A stretch of 64,000 bases of DNA from Bacteroidales bacterium. GTDB taxonomy: Bacteria > Bacteroidota > Bacteroidia > Bacteroidales > UBA932. The stretch is from assembly GCA_017415715.1 (NCBI GenBank), contig JAFQFD010000020.1, positions 46,139 to 110,138 of the forward strand, read 5' to 3'. Shown here piece by piece: positions 27,910-35,857 of the stretch; the stretch's first letter is position 1; each line of letters opens with the position of its first letter. The notes beneath the pieces were generated by a model. That model saw only the letters and a program-made list of their open reading frames with translations, had not been told where the DNA came from and made no database searches. Position numbers and translations under genes: made by a program.

Positions 27910-28820
27910 TTGGTGAACATGCTTATTGTCTGGTCGACGGTCAGGGCGTTTTCTACGTGGAAGATGCCGCTGCGGCTGCGCTGGAGCGAGTCGAGATGGG
28001 CTCCCGAGCCCAGCGCCTCGCCCAGGTCGCGCGCGAAGGCACGTACGTAAGTGCCCTTGCTGCATGCCATCCTGACCACGGCCCGAGGCAGTCCCAATGC
28101 GGAATTGTCAGTGACATTGATCCTGCTTGATGCGCTTGATTCGTTTTGAGATGTGATTGCTGGAGAAGACGTGCCACCCACGGCTAGGGGGTGGGTCAGC
28201 ACCGAAGGTGCGGGCCGGGGGTCTTCGGAAGCAACACATCTCGAAACATATTCTACAAGTTCCAGTTCCGTGATGTTGATGCGCGACACCCTTATCAGTT
28301 CGCGGGCTGCTTCGTCCAGGGATCCGTCTGACTTATATAGCTTGCGCGCCAGCTCATATGCACGCACTCCGTCTACCGACTTGGCCGAGAAGAGGGGAGC
28401 GATCTGGTCCTGTTCTCCGATGAATGCCGGAAGCGCCTCAGCCACAGCCTCTGCTGTTATGTGTTCATGCGGGAAGAACCTGTCGATCTCCTTCTCAAGG
28501 TCATAAGACGGCGTAGTGGCTCCGAAAGTGATGCCGGCTACATACTCCTTGTCATGCGCCTGCAGCTCCTCCGCAAGCTTCGTCGCCTTGCCGATGCACA
28601 CCAGCAGCACGCCAGTGGCCAACGGGTCCAGCGTGCCGGCATGCCCTACCTTGAGGTTCTTCTTGCCGAAATGACGGATCGCGGCGAACTTGACCTTTCT
28701 GATCACGTCCGCCGAAGTCCATCTGTATGGCTTGTCTATCGGGATTATTATCCCTTCCGGATAGTCGTCGATGCTTCTGGTGAGCGGTGCTGACTCCGGA
28801 CTTAATATCAATGCTTCCAA
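27906..28820 (-). CDS. truB: tRNA pseudouridine-55 synthase with an in-frame insertion
   Basis: A 304-residue TruB. The core motifs are present: PYRWTSADVIRKVK, KVGHAGTLDPLATGVLLVCIG with the catalytic Asp, SAKSVDGVRAYELAR, and CSKGTYVRAFARDLGEAL. Between ELVEYV and PRAVVRMACSKGTY about 50 extra residues occur (SEDPRPAPS, VGGTSSPAITSQ) that TruB normally lacks there. They are coded by a palindromic DNA element that keeps the frame open. The insertion falls in a strand-loop before the catalytic half, so the enzyme may still work. It makes pseudouridine in the T-loop of tRNAs. Confidence 0.88.
   Translation of the reverse strand: MEALILSPESAPLTRSIDDYPEGIIIPIDKPYRWTSADVIRKVKFAAIRHFGKKNLKVGHAGTLDPLATGVLLVCIGKATKLAEELQAHDKEYVAGITFGATTPSYDLEKEIDRFFPHEHITAEAVAEALPAFIGEQDQIAPLFSAKSVDGVRAYELARKLYKSDGSLDEAARELIRVSRINITELELVEYVSRCVASEDPRPAPSVLTHPLAVGGTSSPAITSQNESSASSRINVTDNSALGLPRAVVRMACSKGTYVRAFARDLGEALGSGAHLDSLQRSRSGIFHVENALTVDQTISMFTK
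28142..28247. repeat. Palindromic element inserted in frame in truB
   Basis: Outer arms GTTTTGAGATGTGATTGC and GCAACACATCTCGAAAC are near-perfect inverted repeats, with inner arms GAAGAC/GTCTTC, CCGAAG/CTTCGG and CCACCC/GGGTGG, so the whole 106 bp can fold into a branched hairpin. It is GC-rich compared with its surroundings. A partial copy of the left arm occurs at 12238-12260. No transposase is encoded. The layout recalls Rickettsia palindromic elements or a MITE/REP. Confidence 0.7.
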
Positions 28821-28826
28821 AATGAA

Positions 28827-29258
28827 TTATTTACAAGGTATCTTGTCGATGCGGTTCTGGTGACGTCCGCCCTCGAAGGTCTCGCTGAGCCATGCGTCAG
28901 TGATCTCGATCACGGTCTCGAACGGAATGAAACGGGCCGGCATCACGAGCACGTTCGCGTTGTTGTGCTGCTTGATGAGCTTGCCGATCTCCACTGACCA
29001 GCAGAGTCCTGCGCGGATGCCCTGGTGGTGGTTGAGGGCCATGGCCATGCCGTTGCCGGTGCCGCAGAATGCGATGCCGAGGTCAACATCTCCGTTCTCC
29101 ACAGCTGAAGCGAGCGGATGAGCGACATCCGGATAGTCCATGCTTGCAGTTGTGTCGGTGCCGAAGTTAACGATCTCGAAACCTTTTCCTTTAAGATACT
29201 CTGACAGCTGGTTCTTGTAGTCTACTCCAGCGTGGTCGTTACAGATACCTAGTTTCAT
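28827..29258 (-). CDS. rpiB: Ribose-5-phosphate isomerase B
   Basis: A 143-residue RpiB/LacAB-family protein: ICNDHAGVDYKNQL, NFGTDTTASMDYPDVAH, and the active-site stretch GIAFCGTGNGMAMALNHHQGIRAGLC with the catalytic Cys, plus NNANVLVMPAR. It interconverts ribose-5-phosphate and ribulose-5-phosphate in the pentose phosphate pathway. It precedes truB by 6 bases, so rpiB-truB-MATE form an operon read from a TAAATTTG box at 29290-29297 on the minus strand. Confidence 0.93.
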   Translation of the reverse strand: MKLGICNDHAGVDYKNQLSEYLKGKGFEIVNFGTDTTASMDYPDVAHPLASAVENGDVDLGIAFCGTGNGMAMALNHHQGIRAGLCWSVEIGKLIKQHNNANVLVMPARFIPFETVIEITDAWLSETFEGGRHQNRIDKIPCK

Positions 29259-29741
29259 ATCAATATTCTACTTAGTGGTTTTTGAATTGCAAATTTAATG
29301 TATTTTCCAATATATGTGAGGAAATAATCATCCTTCAGTTTTTCTTTTAATATAATCTTTGCAATACTCCCGATGTAATAGTGTTGTCCATTTGTCGGAA
29401 GTTTTTTAACTTTGCGTTGTTGCGCAAGAAATATTGCGTGGCAGACATATTTACGAAAGTGTTTTCGTTTACTCCTGAATGAAAATGTGGAAGTTTTCTT
29501 AGGAAAGAGAGTAATGGACAACACTCCGTAACTTGTATGGTATTCCATAGAGTCGTTCTTTATGCACATTCCGTGCTCTAGTGCGATACTCCATCCATAC
29601 GAGTGTGGGGTATTGCATGTACTGTTCTTTTCGGGGTCTTTCCACAACCTTCATTCAGACAGTAGGCTCAGCTCCACACTTTCTTTTTGTATTGTGTGAT
29701 GTCATTGTACGGTAAATGTCTTTAACTAATAACTTATTAAT
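29259..29741. promoter_or_regulatory. Divergent regulatory region between rpiB and fimbrillin fragment
   Basis: Minus strand: TAAATTTG at 29290-29297 for rpiB. Plus strand: TTG (29384-29386), 20 bp, TAACTTTG (29407-29414), a good promoter for the fimbrillin gene, which leaves an unusually long leader of about 320 nt. An antisense open frame (29255-29647) has no protein-like features. I see nothing else. Confidence 0.5.
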
Positions 29742-30170
29742 ATGAAACTGAAATGTTTGATTCTCAGTGGTCTTGTCATATGCGGGCTGCTGACCGGATG
29801 TCTTTCAGAACCGGACTTCGAACCAGTCGCAGATGGAGGTGTCCAGATTAATCTGGATGGTTCAATAGCCCACGTTGCGACAAGAGTGAATGCGCAAGGT
29901 TTTGAAACGGGGGATGCCCTTGGGCTTTATGCCGTAAATTATGAAAACAATAATCAGACTCCAGGTACTCTGCTTGATGAGGGTAATCAAGCAGATCACG
30001 TTAAGTACGTCTTTGATGAGTCAAATTGGAAATGGACTCCTGTGACGCCGGTTTATTACAAAGATGTAAATACTAATGTAGACCTGTATGCATTCTATCC
30101 TCATGCAGAGCCTGCAAGTGTAGAGGTATATAATTTCGAGGTTAAGAAAGACCAGAGTATAATCGGCGAA
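29742..30170 (+). pseudogene. Fimbrillin-type lipoprotein, disrupted by the prophage
   Basis: About 140 residues of an FimA/Mfa-like fimbrillin: signal peptide and lipobox (VICGLLTGC), then IAHVATRVNAQGFETGDALG LYAV, a pattern seen in this family, and YYKDVNTNVDLYAFYPHAEP. Family members are 300 residues or longer. Here the coding pattern stops at ...EVKKDQS and the frame runs into the 22-bp repeats at the prophage end, giving a short artificial tail (CTKV). The rest of the gene should lie beyond the other end of the prophage. Confidence 0.7.
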
Positions 30171-30213
30171 ACGAAATGTACAAAAGTGTAAAACGAAATG
30201 TACAAAAATTCAT
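30170..30213. repeat. 22-bp tandem repeats at the prophage right end (transposase sites)
   Basis: AACGAAATGTACAAAA occurs at 30170-30185 and 30192-30207, exactly 22 bp apart. MuA binding sites are 22 bp and occur in adjacent pairs at the Mu right end, so these are probable transposase sites. The exact terminal base cannot be fixed without the other end; it should lie within about 30155-30170. Confidence 0.6.
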
Positions 30214-30277
30214 TTTTTCGCCTCTTTCCAAATCGCGCTCAAACGCTGCTTAAACGCCTTTCAACACATGCAAAATT

Positions 30278-30309
30278 AAACCTCTCAACACTTCTGCTGA
30301 GAGGTTTTT
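30278..30309. terminator. Bidirectional terminator after the TS-like gene
   Basis: AAACCTCTCA and TGAGAGGTTT form a 10-bp stem with a 10-nt loop, flanked by TTTTT on one strand and TTTAATTTT on the other. It lies between the phage end and the stop of the TS-like gene. Confidence 0.75.
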
Positions 30310-30324
30310 CTGTATCAATGTGGA

Positions 30325-30963
30325 TTAAACATTAAGCTCAAACTTTACTCCGTCTTCTCCATTGAGGAGCTTTTCTGTGTTCTGGAGGTTTGTTTCGTAA
30401 ATGTGAACATTCCCAAGGTTCAGCGTAATTGACTGCAAAGGAAGTTCTATTTGCCTTGCGATCAGGTACAAATGATAAATGTCTGCTGGCAAGCCGAGAT
30501 TTGCGTCAGAGCTTCGCTGGTAAGCAGAAACCACAAGTTCACCATTGTCGATCTGGAACTGAATAAGGCTCAAACATGGCGCTTGATTTGTTTCTGCATC
30601 TGTAGAGCCTAAGAATAGCACATAATTCTTACTGTTGCGCTTCTCTGTGTTGATTTTCTTTATCAAACCAGGCAGTTTCTCAAAGTAAGTAGGATAACTG
30701 TTCACAAGTATGGAACCGCAATAATCCCACCAGCTGATGCCAACATCTCTGTACTTCTCGACGCACCTTTCTCCCTGCATGAACAGTTGCAGTTCGTTTT
30801 TCAGTTTCTTTCGTGCGATTGCGTGGCTCTCAAAGATGTCAAGCAAGTCAGCTGGCGTCAAGGAAAGCTGCTGGTTCAAGAGGTATTTTATTCCTCCTTT
30901 CTTGTTGGTTTGTGTCTTGCCCTCCGTCATAATCTTCTGGAGGATTGCATAATACTGATTCAT
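30325..30963 (-). CDS. Thymidylate-synthase-fold enzyme, dCMP (hydroxy)methylase-like
   Basis: A 212-residue protein whose C-terminal half follows the thymidylate synthase core: catalytic Cys130 in APCLSLIQFQ, QRSSD at 149-153 for phosphate binding, GLPADI at 157-162, and GNVHIY at 184-189. In dUMP-using synthases the GLP-N Asn selects uracil; here it is Asp161, the change that marks T4 dCMP hydroxymethylase and converts specificity to dCMP. It is shorter than TS (264) or the T4 enzyme (246). It is the last gene before the phage right end, where Mu carries its DNA-modification gene mom. A role in making modified dC for phage DNA is inference. Confidence 0.65.
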   Translation of the reverse strand: MNQYYAILQKIMTEGKTQTNKKGGIKYLLNQQLSLTPADLLDIFESHAIARKKLKNELQLFMQGERCVEKYRDVGISWWDYCGSILVNSYPTYFEKLPGLIKKINTEKRNSKNYVLFLGSTDAETNQAPCLSLIQFQIDNGELVVSAYQRSSDANLGLPADIYHLYLIARQIELPLQSITLNLGNVHIYETNLQNTEKLLNGEDGVKFELNV

Positions 30964-31020
30964 TCAGCATAAAAATGTTTAGGGGTTAATGAAAATGTAC
31001 CAAGGTTTTCACTATCTTTG

Positions 31021-31145
31021 TAGTCTCTTACTCACATACACAAATACGCTGCAACGCGGTCCAAGGATTAGCCCTCGACTGTGCGTTGCAGCGCATTTTG
31101 TGTTAGTATGTGGGTAAGAGAACTACTAACCGGTCGAGGGCTTTA
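31021..31145 (+). ncRNA. Candidate structured RNA with long hairpin and pseudoknot
   Basis: A TATCTTTG -7 box (31013-31020) is followed by two long arms, 31025-31057 and 31083-31120, that pair almost completely (GCGTTGCAGCG, TATGTG and GTAAGAG blocks with small bulges). The loop segment AGCCCTCGAC (31070-31079) is complementary to GTCGAGGGCT (31133-31142), giving an H-type pseudoknot or alternative terminator, followed by TTTATTTAT. There is no coding frame. The strand is chosen from the promoter; the minus strand is also possible. Confidence 0.5.
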
Positions 31146-31227
31146 TTTATACCCCCGACAAATTGCGTGAAAAACCGTATTTTTATCTGCAAGACATTGA
31201 TATATCCAAAATAAAATCTTAAATTTG

Positions 31228-31468
31228 CGTCATGAAAGTCCCAAGATCGGTGGGACGTTACAATAACATGAAAGTCCCTCGATTTCTCAAAAATTATGGT
31301 ACGCCTGGCGCGTGGGACGTTACAGCATATTGTTCCCTTTGAGCGGAAACTGAAATGAGTAAAGCCGTAGGCTTACGAACCATCTATATTGTTTCCAAAT
31401 AAGCATATAAAGACCCACGGGCGTAGGGAACTGTAGAGGAGCGAATGAACGCCCCTCTTTTTTTTATT
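31228..31468 (+). ncRNA. Candidate structured RNA with promoter and strong terminator
   Basis: Promoter: TTG, 20 bp, TAAATTTG (31220-31227). Two related hairpins follow, each starting CATGAAAGTCCC and ending GGGACGTTACA. Then comes a long-range helix GTTCCC (31331-31336) with GGGAAC (31426-31431) that encloses the small hairpin AAGCC-GTA-GGCTT. Last is a terminator stem GAGGAGCG/CGCCCCTC at 31436-31459 with eight Ts. No coding frame is visible. The terminator's T-run touches the stop of the minus-strand fibre gene. Confidence 0.55.
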
Positions 31469-32708
31469 CCACCGAGAATCCTCTGAGCGAGTAAGGCTGT
31501 CGTCCTGGCTCGTTGTGCCACCAAAGGCGATACTTCATCGCTACCATCTCACCACCACTGGTCTTGAATCTTGTTCCCGCGGAGGCAAACTGCAAACCTA
31601 TTTTTGCATGGATAGGATATCGCTTATTTTCCTCATATACATAAGACCAGATATTTGTATTAACAACATGCATGGCCTCGTGTCTATCATTGAACACGAT
31701 CAGCCCCTCACATACGCTCGGAAGTTCCTTGCCTACCAGCTGACCATCAGCCTCACTGTCGGCCACCGCTATACATTTAGGCACATACCATTCTCCCGGC
31801 TTGCCTGTGGAAAGGACGACGCCTTTATAATGAACATACTGGTTCTTTGGGGATCTCCTACTCCTTGCGCCCTTATGGTCCGGGTTTGTTGTCTTCGGCC
31901 CTCCTGTCCTGCGATACTTACTTCTGCGTTTCTTTCTCAAAAGCACAAGCTGCACACCCTCAGGGATAACACCGTGACGCACATAGACAGTCGTGCGGTT
32001 TTTGACTTTTACCTCAATATGCAGGTTCTCCGAACATATCGTCCATCTACTCCATTCTCCAGCAGAGGAAAGCTCCCTCTTGTAACTCTGCATGTTCGGC
32101 AGCAGCTGCTCCTGAGTAACGCGATCCCCTGTGCGATACACATTGATAACATATTCAGAAGCTCCGTTAATTTCCACAGACCCGACACGGCAATGGATTC
32201 TCACATTCTCCCTGACATTATCAAGCTGGGTGGACGTGAACACGCCACTCACAACAGGGAGACGCTTCTGAATCTCACCGGAAAGCGTCTCATAATCCGC
32301 AAATCGGCTATTAAGAGAAAGGTTGGTCGCAAAGTTGTTAAACTCAGCAGCGGAATAGAGGTTTTCCGTGTCCTTGACATAATCCTTGACATAACGGGCA
32401 TACCTGCGAATTCTCGCCTCGCTATAAGTAGTCCCGTCCGCCAGGATATCCTCCTTTATTTGCTCGACCCTGATACCGTTTCCGGGGTTATCAGTAGCCT
32501 GCAATGGCAGCACTTCGCCATCGATGATGATAATACCGTCCTGTTCTGCTGTTGGCTTCATCAGAATGTATCTCTTACCCCCGATCTGTGCGAGGTTCTG
32601 GAGTAATCTGATCTGCTCCTGAATAAAGTTCAGGGTCTGAACTGACAACGGGTAAAGGCCATTACCGCCTTGATCCGCCGATGTTGAAAGATATTGTGCA
32701 ATGTTCAT
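31464..32708 (-). CDS. Distal tail/fibre-type protein, last gene of the tail operon
   Basis: A 414-residue protein that I do not recognise in detail. Its place after gp47- and gp48-like baseplate genes is where Mu-like phages carry fibre or receptor-binding proteins. The N-terminus (STSADQGGNGLYPLSVQTLNFIQEQIRLL) is of the type that mounts onto a baseplate. The middle has a strongly basic loop (RKKRRSKYRRTGGPKTT). The C-terminus is strand-rich and ends RQPYSLRGFSVE. Its start overlaps the previous gene by one base. It carries no variable repeat. Confidence 0.55.
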   Translation of the reverse strand: MNIAQYLSTSADQGGNGLYPLSVQTLNFIQEQIRLLQNLAQIGGKRYILMKPTAEQDGIIIIDGEVLPLQATDNPGNGIRVEQIKEDILADGTTYSEARIRRYARYVKDYVKDTENLYSAAEFNNFATNLSLNSRFADYETLSGEIQKRLPVVSGVFTSTQLDNVRENVRIHCRVGSVEINGASEYVINVYRTGDRVTQEQLLPNMQSYKRELSSAGEWSRWTICSENLHIEVKVKNRTTVYVRHGVIPEGVQLVLLRKKRRSKYRRTGGPKTTNPDHKGARSRRSPKNQYVHYKGVVLSTGKPGEWYVPKCIAVADSEADGQLVGKELPSVCEGLIVFNDRHEAMHVVNTNIWSYVYEENKRYPIHAKIGLQFASAGTRFKTSGGEMVAMKYRLWWHNEPGRQPYSLRGFSVE

Positions 32709-33205
32709 TAAATTGGGGTATAAATTGGGGTTTTAGAAAGAATTCGGTACTTATCCACCACAGCCTTAACCTTATCAAGCTGCGTGGCGTAAATCATTCC
32801 TGGCACCTGAACAATAAAGCAGTTCATGGCCAAGTTCAGCCTTGCCTCATCAGCAAGCACTGGGATAGGGTTGTTCTCAGGATCCTTAAGGCCCTCATCT
32901 ACTGCATACAGATGGTCTGCCATTCCCTCCGTCTTTGCAAAATGCCATTCTCCACGGTTATCATCATAATCCACAATTTCAAATCCAGTCGTATGAAAGG
33001 CCTCGTTAAGTGCAGCGCGCAGATAGCAAACCTGTCCGTTGTGTGTCAGCGTGTAAATATGCCCCTCTCTTGAGGCCGAAAAACGGGCATACAGGCTAAC
33101 AACCGGGGCACACATGGCTCGGCATAAAGCGAACACCATACTGCGCCTTAAAAAGGTCGGCAGCAGGGTTAAAATCAATTTATCGAAATTAACTTTGAAG
33201 ATCAT
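32708..33205 (-). CDS. Baseplate protein, gp48-like by position
   Basis: A 165-residue protein next to the J-like baseplate gene, overlapping it by 4 bases and the fibre gene by 1, so all three are translationally coupled. In Mu-like phages this slot holds gp48 (tail protein I type), which closes the baseplate wedge. Sequence marks are few: VNFDKLILTLLPTFLRR at the start and an FEIVDYDDNRGEWHF segment. The assignment rests mainly on order. Confidence 0.5.
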   Translation of the reverse strand: MIFKVNFDKLILTLLPTFLRRSMVFALCRAMCAPVVSLYARFSASREGHIYTLTHNGQVCYLRAALNEAFHTTGFEIVDYDDNRGEWHFAKTEGMADHLYAVDEGLKDPENNPIPVLADEARLNLAMNCFIVQVPGMIYATQLDKVKAVVDKYRILSKTPIYTPI

Positions 33206-34131
33206 TCGGCAACTCTATATGGACGACCTTTAATGACCAGGCTGTTGAGTTCATAATAACCGCTGTAAGGACGGCTATATCCCACAACAGGGATAAATTC
33301 ACCTGTTCCGTTGGCAGAACATGTCTCCACCTTGGATATATCGGCCACAGATATTCCCTCGACGCCCTGAACAGCAGCCATAAGATCAGAGTTCCTATAT
33401 TCTCCATTAAAAGGGAGCTGTGAGACTACACCCCGGACTACCTCATCGAGCAGATCCTTGCTGTCATCATCTATTGGGGACAGAGTTATCTGCCTTAGTT
33501 CATTATCTGCGTCAGCGTCTGAAATATATGTCGCTTTCAAGATACTTGGGTCATACAAGACTACCAGCTCGACATTTATCTGATCCGCTGGTTCGTTCAA
33601 GACCTTAATAGCAACCCCCGCATCCTTAATCTGGGACAGGTAGTATTCGAGGCCGGAAAGTTCATTTGCAGTCAACTGTGTCGGCCTACCTTTGGCATTG
33701 TTCTTTGCCACCTTGATAAAGACCTGTGTATTCGACTCTGTGGCTACTGCATATTTTACGACTTTCTTTTTCTCGATTTCCGTTTCGGTCATCCCTGTAG
33801 TATCGTAATAATCAGCGATAATGACCCCATCGGCACGAACGAACCTGCCATTATGCATATAGTCAAGAGTTTTCGACACATACCATCTGAGAGTATGAGG
33901 ACGCAGCGCCTCGATGCGCTCATCTACTTCAATGCGGTGCTTATCAAAAAGCACCTCCAGAACCCAGATGCATGAAGCTACGACATAAAACAACACGCTT
34001 TCAAGACTGATGGGAGAAAACGCCTTATCAAATGCCACATTATCATCAAGTCCATACTTGGAGCGCACTGTCTCCTGAGAGATAAAAGCGGAAGCGATTT
34101 CCGCCTTTATCTCGGTAATAGTTCTTGCCAT
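33202..34131 (-). CDS. Baseplate J-like wedge protein (gp47-like)
   Basis: A 309-residue protein with the baseplate J layout: an N-terminal helical region (RTITEIKAEIASAFISQET), a middle with GVAIKVLNEPADQINVELVV and a C-terminal domain ending NSLVIKGRPYRVAE after a FNGEYRNSDLMAAVQGVEGISV segment that is typical of the family's end. It forms part of the wedge around the central spike. It follows the short 119-residue gene and the DGR, which separate it from its usual neighbour gp46. Confidence 0.7.
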   Translation of the reverse strand: MARTITEIKAEIASAFISQETVRSKYGLDDNVAFDKAFSPISLESVLFYVVASCIWVLEVLFDKHRIEVDERIEALRPHTLRWYVSKTLDYMHNGRFVRADGVIIADYYDTTGMTETEIEKKKVVKYAVATESNTQVFIKVAKNNAKGRPTQLTANELSGLEYYLSQIKDAGVAIKVLNEPADQINVELVVLYDPSILKATYISDADADNELRQITLSPIDDDSKDLLDEVVRGVVSQLPFNGEYRNSDLMAAVQGVEGISVADISKVETCSANGTGEFIPVVGYSRPYSGYYELNSLVIKGRPYRVAE

Positions 34132-34142
34132 TCCTCAGGATC

Positions 34143-34502
34143 TTAACAGTTGTGCAGCTCATCGATAGCCCTGCGGTAGAATTCCAGATCAATCTCGGGC
34201 TGCGCCTCGCCAGCATATCTGGCTTTCATATCATTCTGGATATCCTCAATGACCTTATCTGGGGTCGGAAGTTCCGGATAAACCATAACAGAGAACGATA
34301 CAAATCCAGAATCTACTTGTGTGGCAGAATCCTGCTGGTGGATTTCCGATGGCACCGCAGATCTTTTGCCCTTTTTCTTTGCCGGAATTTGATTGAAAAC
34401 AGTCTCGAAATCCCATCGTACAATACAACCCCTTTTGCGACCAGTGTTGAATTGCTCAACAGCAACAGCTTTATCAGCTGCCATAAAATCTCGTGCTGTC
34501 AT
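34143..34502 (-). CDS. Hypothetical 119-residue protein downstream of the DGR RT
   Basis: I do not recognise this protein. It overlaps the RT stop by 4 bases (ATGA), so it is translated right after RT. It has a central basic stretch (PAKKKGKRSAVP), a strand-rich part (GFVSFSVMVYPELP) and an acidic helical end (YRRAIDELHNC). It could be a baseplate component displaced by the DGR cassette or an accessory protein of the DGR; neither can be shown here. Confidence 0.6.
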   Translation of the reverse strand: MTARDFMAADKAVAVEQFNTGRKRGCIVRWDFETVFNQIPAKKKGKRSAVPSEIHQQDSATQVDSGFVSFSVMVYPELPTPDKVIEDIQNDMKARYAGEAQPEIDLEFYRRAIDELHNC

Positions 34503-35755
34503 TCGTCAGATGTTTTTTGTTTTAATGCTTTATGTCTTTGTTTACGAAGCGCAAACTTAATGCGCTCGCGATGTTTGAATCTCTTTTTAACAGTCAGTTT
34601 GGTATAGTCCTTATCAACATACACAACCTTGAACCACGCTTTATCAATCGCCTCGATATAATCCCTACGCAGCGCATATTCATTAAAGTGCCGCATAAGT
34701 CCGAGGTAAGAATTTATGCAGCTCACGAAATACTCTGCCTTTTTCTTTGCAAAATCGGGATTATTAGCAACAAGCTCATTGAACTTATGCAGACGGTTAT
34801 AAGCGCCGCCTACGGTGCGATTGGCAAGATATTTACGGTCTCGTTTGATAACTGCCCCTATGAACTTCACGCCCTTAGTGTAGTGCTGCAAATAGTATTT
34901 ATCCTGGTGCACTCGTGTTCCAGATGTTTCCCAAAGATAATCGCGTATCAAAGGCATGGCAGCCAAAAGGTCCTGCTTGTAACGGCTTACCATCACGACA
35001 TCATCGACATACCTATTTAATCGGATTCCCAGACGATCCTTGATGAAATGGTCTGCGTCATTAAGCAGGAAGTTCGCGACCAGTTGGGACGTCAGATTAC
35101 CTATCGGCAGACCGTACCCGGACGGGACGGTAAAGAGGCTTTTGTTTACTGCTAAGCCCTCCCATTCTGCGGGATTACCTTTGATAATGCAGTTGTTTTC
35201 CGGGGCGTTCAGCAGTATTCTATTACACAGGAACAGTAGCGTATCAAGATCATCGCCCTCATATTTCTCTGCCAGGAAACGGCATAATTTATCGGTGATT
35301 AACTGGCGGTTAATCGACATGAAAAAACCTTTTAAGTCGTATTTAAGCACCCAGCAGTCACGGGTATAATTAGCAGATTCCTGTTGGATCATATCAGCAA
35401 GACCATTGATTCCAGCAAGGGTGCCCTTTCCTTTCCTACAGTTGTAACTTTCGCCGATGAAGATGTTTTCCAGAAGTGGCTCGATTCTTATTGCAATCCA
35501 GTGATGGACCACGCGATCCCGGAAGTCTGCTGCGAAGATCTCGCGTTTTACGGGCTTTTCAACGATAAATGCAATGGAACGCCCAGGTAAATAAGTCCGG
35601 CTGTTTATCTGATCGCGCAGAAGCAGCAGGTTTGCCTCGTGGTCAATCTCGAAAATAACAGCATTAGCTGTACCTCTCTTGTGCCGTCGGCAATCCATAT
35701 AAGCCTCATAGAGACTTTCATAACTTATGCAGATATTTCCCATTGTGTTTTCCAT
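34499..35755 (-). CDS. DGR reverse transcriptase
   Basis: About 418 residues from the ATG at 35755 (MENTMGN); an ATG at 35743 is also possible. The frame is open upstream through the template repeat, but those Asn-rich residues are template, not enzyme. RT motifs are clear: KYDLKGFFMSINR (motif A), the DGR-type GLPIGNLTSQLVANFLLN (motif 4 with its SQ), and the catalytic YVDDVVMVSR (YxDD), then KFIGAVIKRDRKYLANR. The C-terminus is very basic (RKQRHKALKQ). The enzyme copies the template RNA with errors at adenines; the cDNA replaces the variable repeat. It lies directly after the template repeat, as in BPP-1. Confidence 0.93.
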   Translation of the reverse strand: MENTMGNICISYESLYEAYMDCRRHKRGTANAVIFEIDHEANLLLLRDQINSRTYLPGRSIAFIVEKPVKREIFAADFRDRVVHHWIAIRIEPLLENIFIGESYNCRKGKGTLAGINGLADMIQQESANYTRDCWVLKYDLKGFFMSINRQLITDKLCRFLAEKYEGDDLDTLLFLCNRILLNAPENNCIIKGNPAEWEGLAVNKSLFTVPSGYGLPIGNLTSQLVANFLLNDADHFIKDRLGIRLNRYVDDVVMVSRYKQDLLAAMPLIRDYLWETSGTRVHQDKYYLQHYTKGVKFIGAVIKRDRKYLANRTVGGAYNRLHKFNELVANNPDFAKKKAEYFVSCINSYLGLMRHFNEYALRRDYIEAIDKAWFKVVYVDKDYTKLTVKKRFKHRERIKFALRKQRHKALKQKTSDE

Positions 35756-35761
35756 CTTCTC

Positions 35762-35857
35762 ATGAAATTCGGACACTGCACGCACATAGTTATTGTTGTT
35801 CCTATTGTTGTTGTTCGTGTTGCCATTGTTCATATTGACGTTCCACGCACACCACTC
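35762..35857 (-). repeat. DGR template repeat (TR)
   Basis: A 96-bp stretch that matches VR1 and VR2 except at adenines (T on the plus strand). The minus strand has about 35 adenines, mostly in AAC or AAT codons, the signature of a template that can mutate to 15 residues without stop codons. It begins GAGTGGTGTGCGTGG and ends near GTGTCCGAATTTCAT, 7 bp before the RT start. The minus-strand frame translates to the same W-C-A-W ... YVRAVS skeleton as the two targets. Confidence 0.95.

Noticed and set aside
29255-29647. 130-codon minus-strand frame between rpiB and the fimbrillin fragment
   Set aside because: No domain pattern, covers the promoters of both flanking genes, Ser/Lys/Phe-rich random-like composition.
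31025-31120. Long inverted repeat taken as a transposon end
   Set aside because: No transposase or second copy is adjacent, and a promoter plus pseudoknot partner argue for RNA structure.
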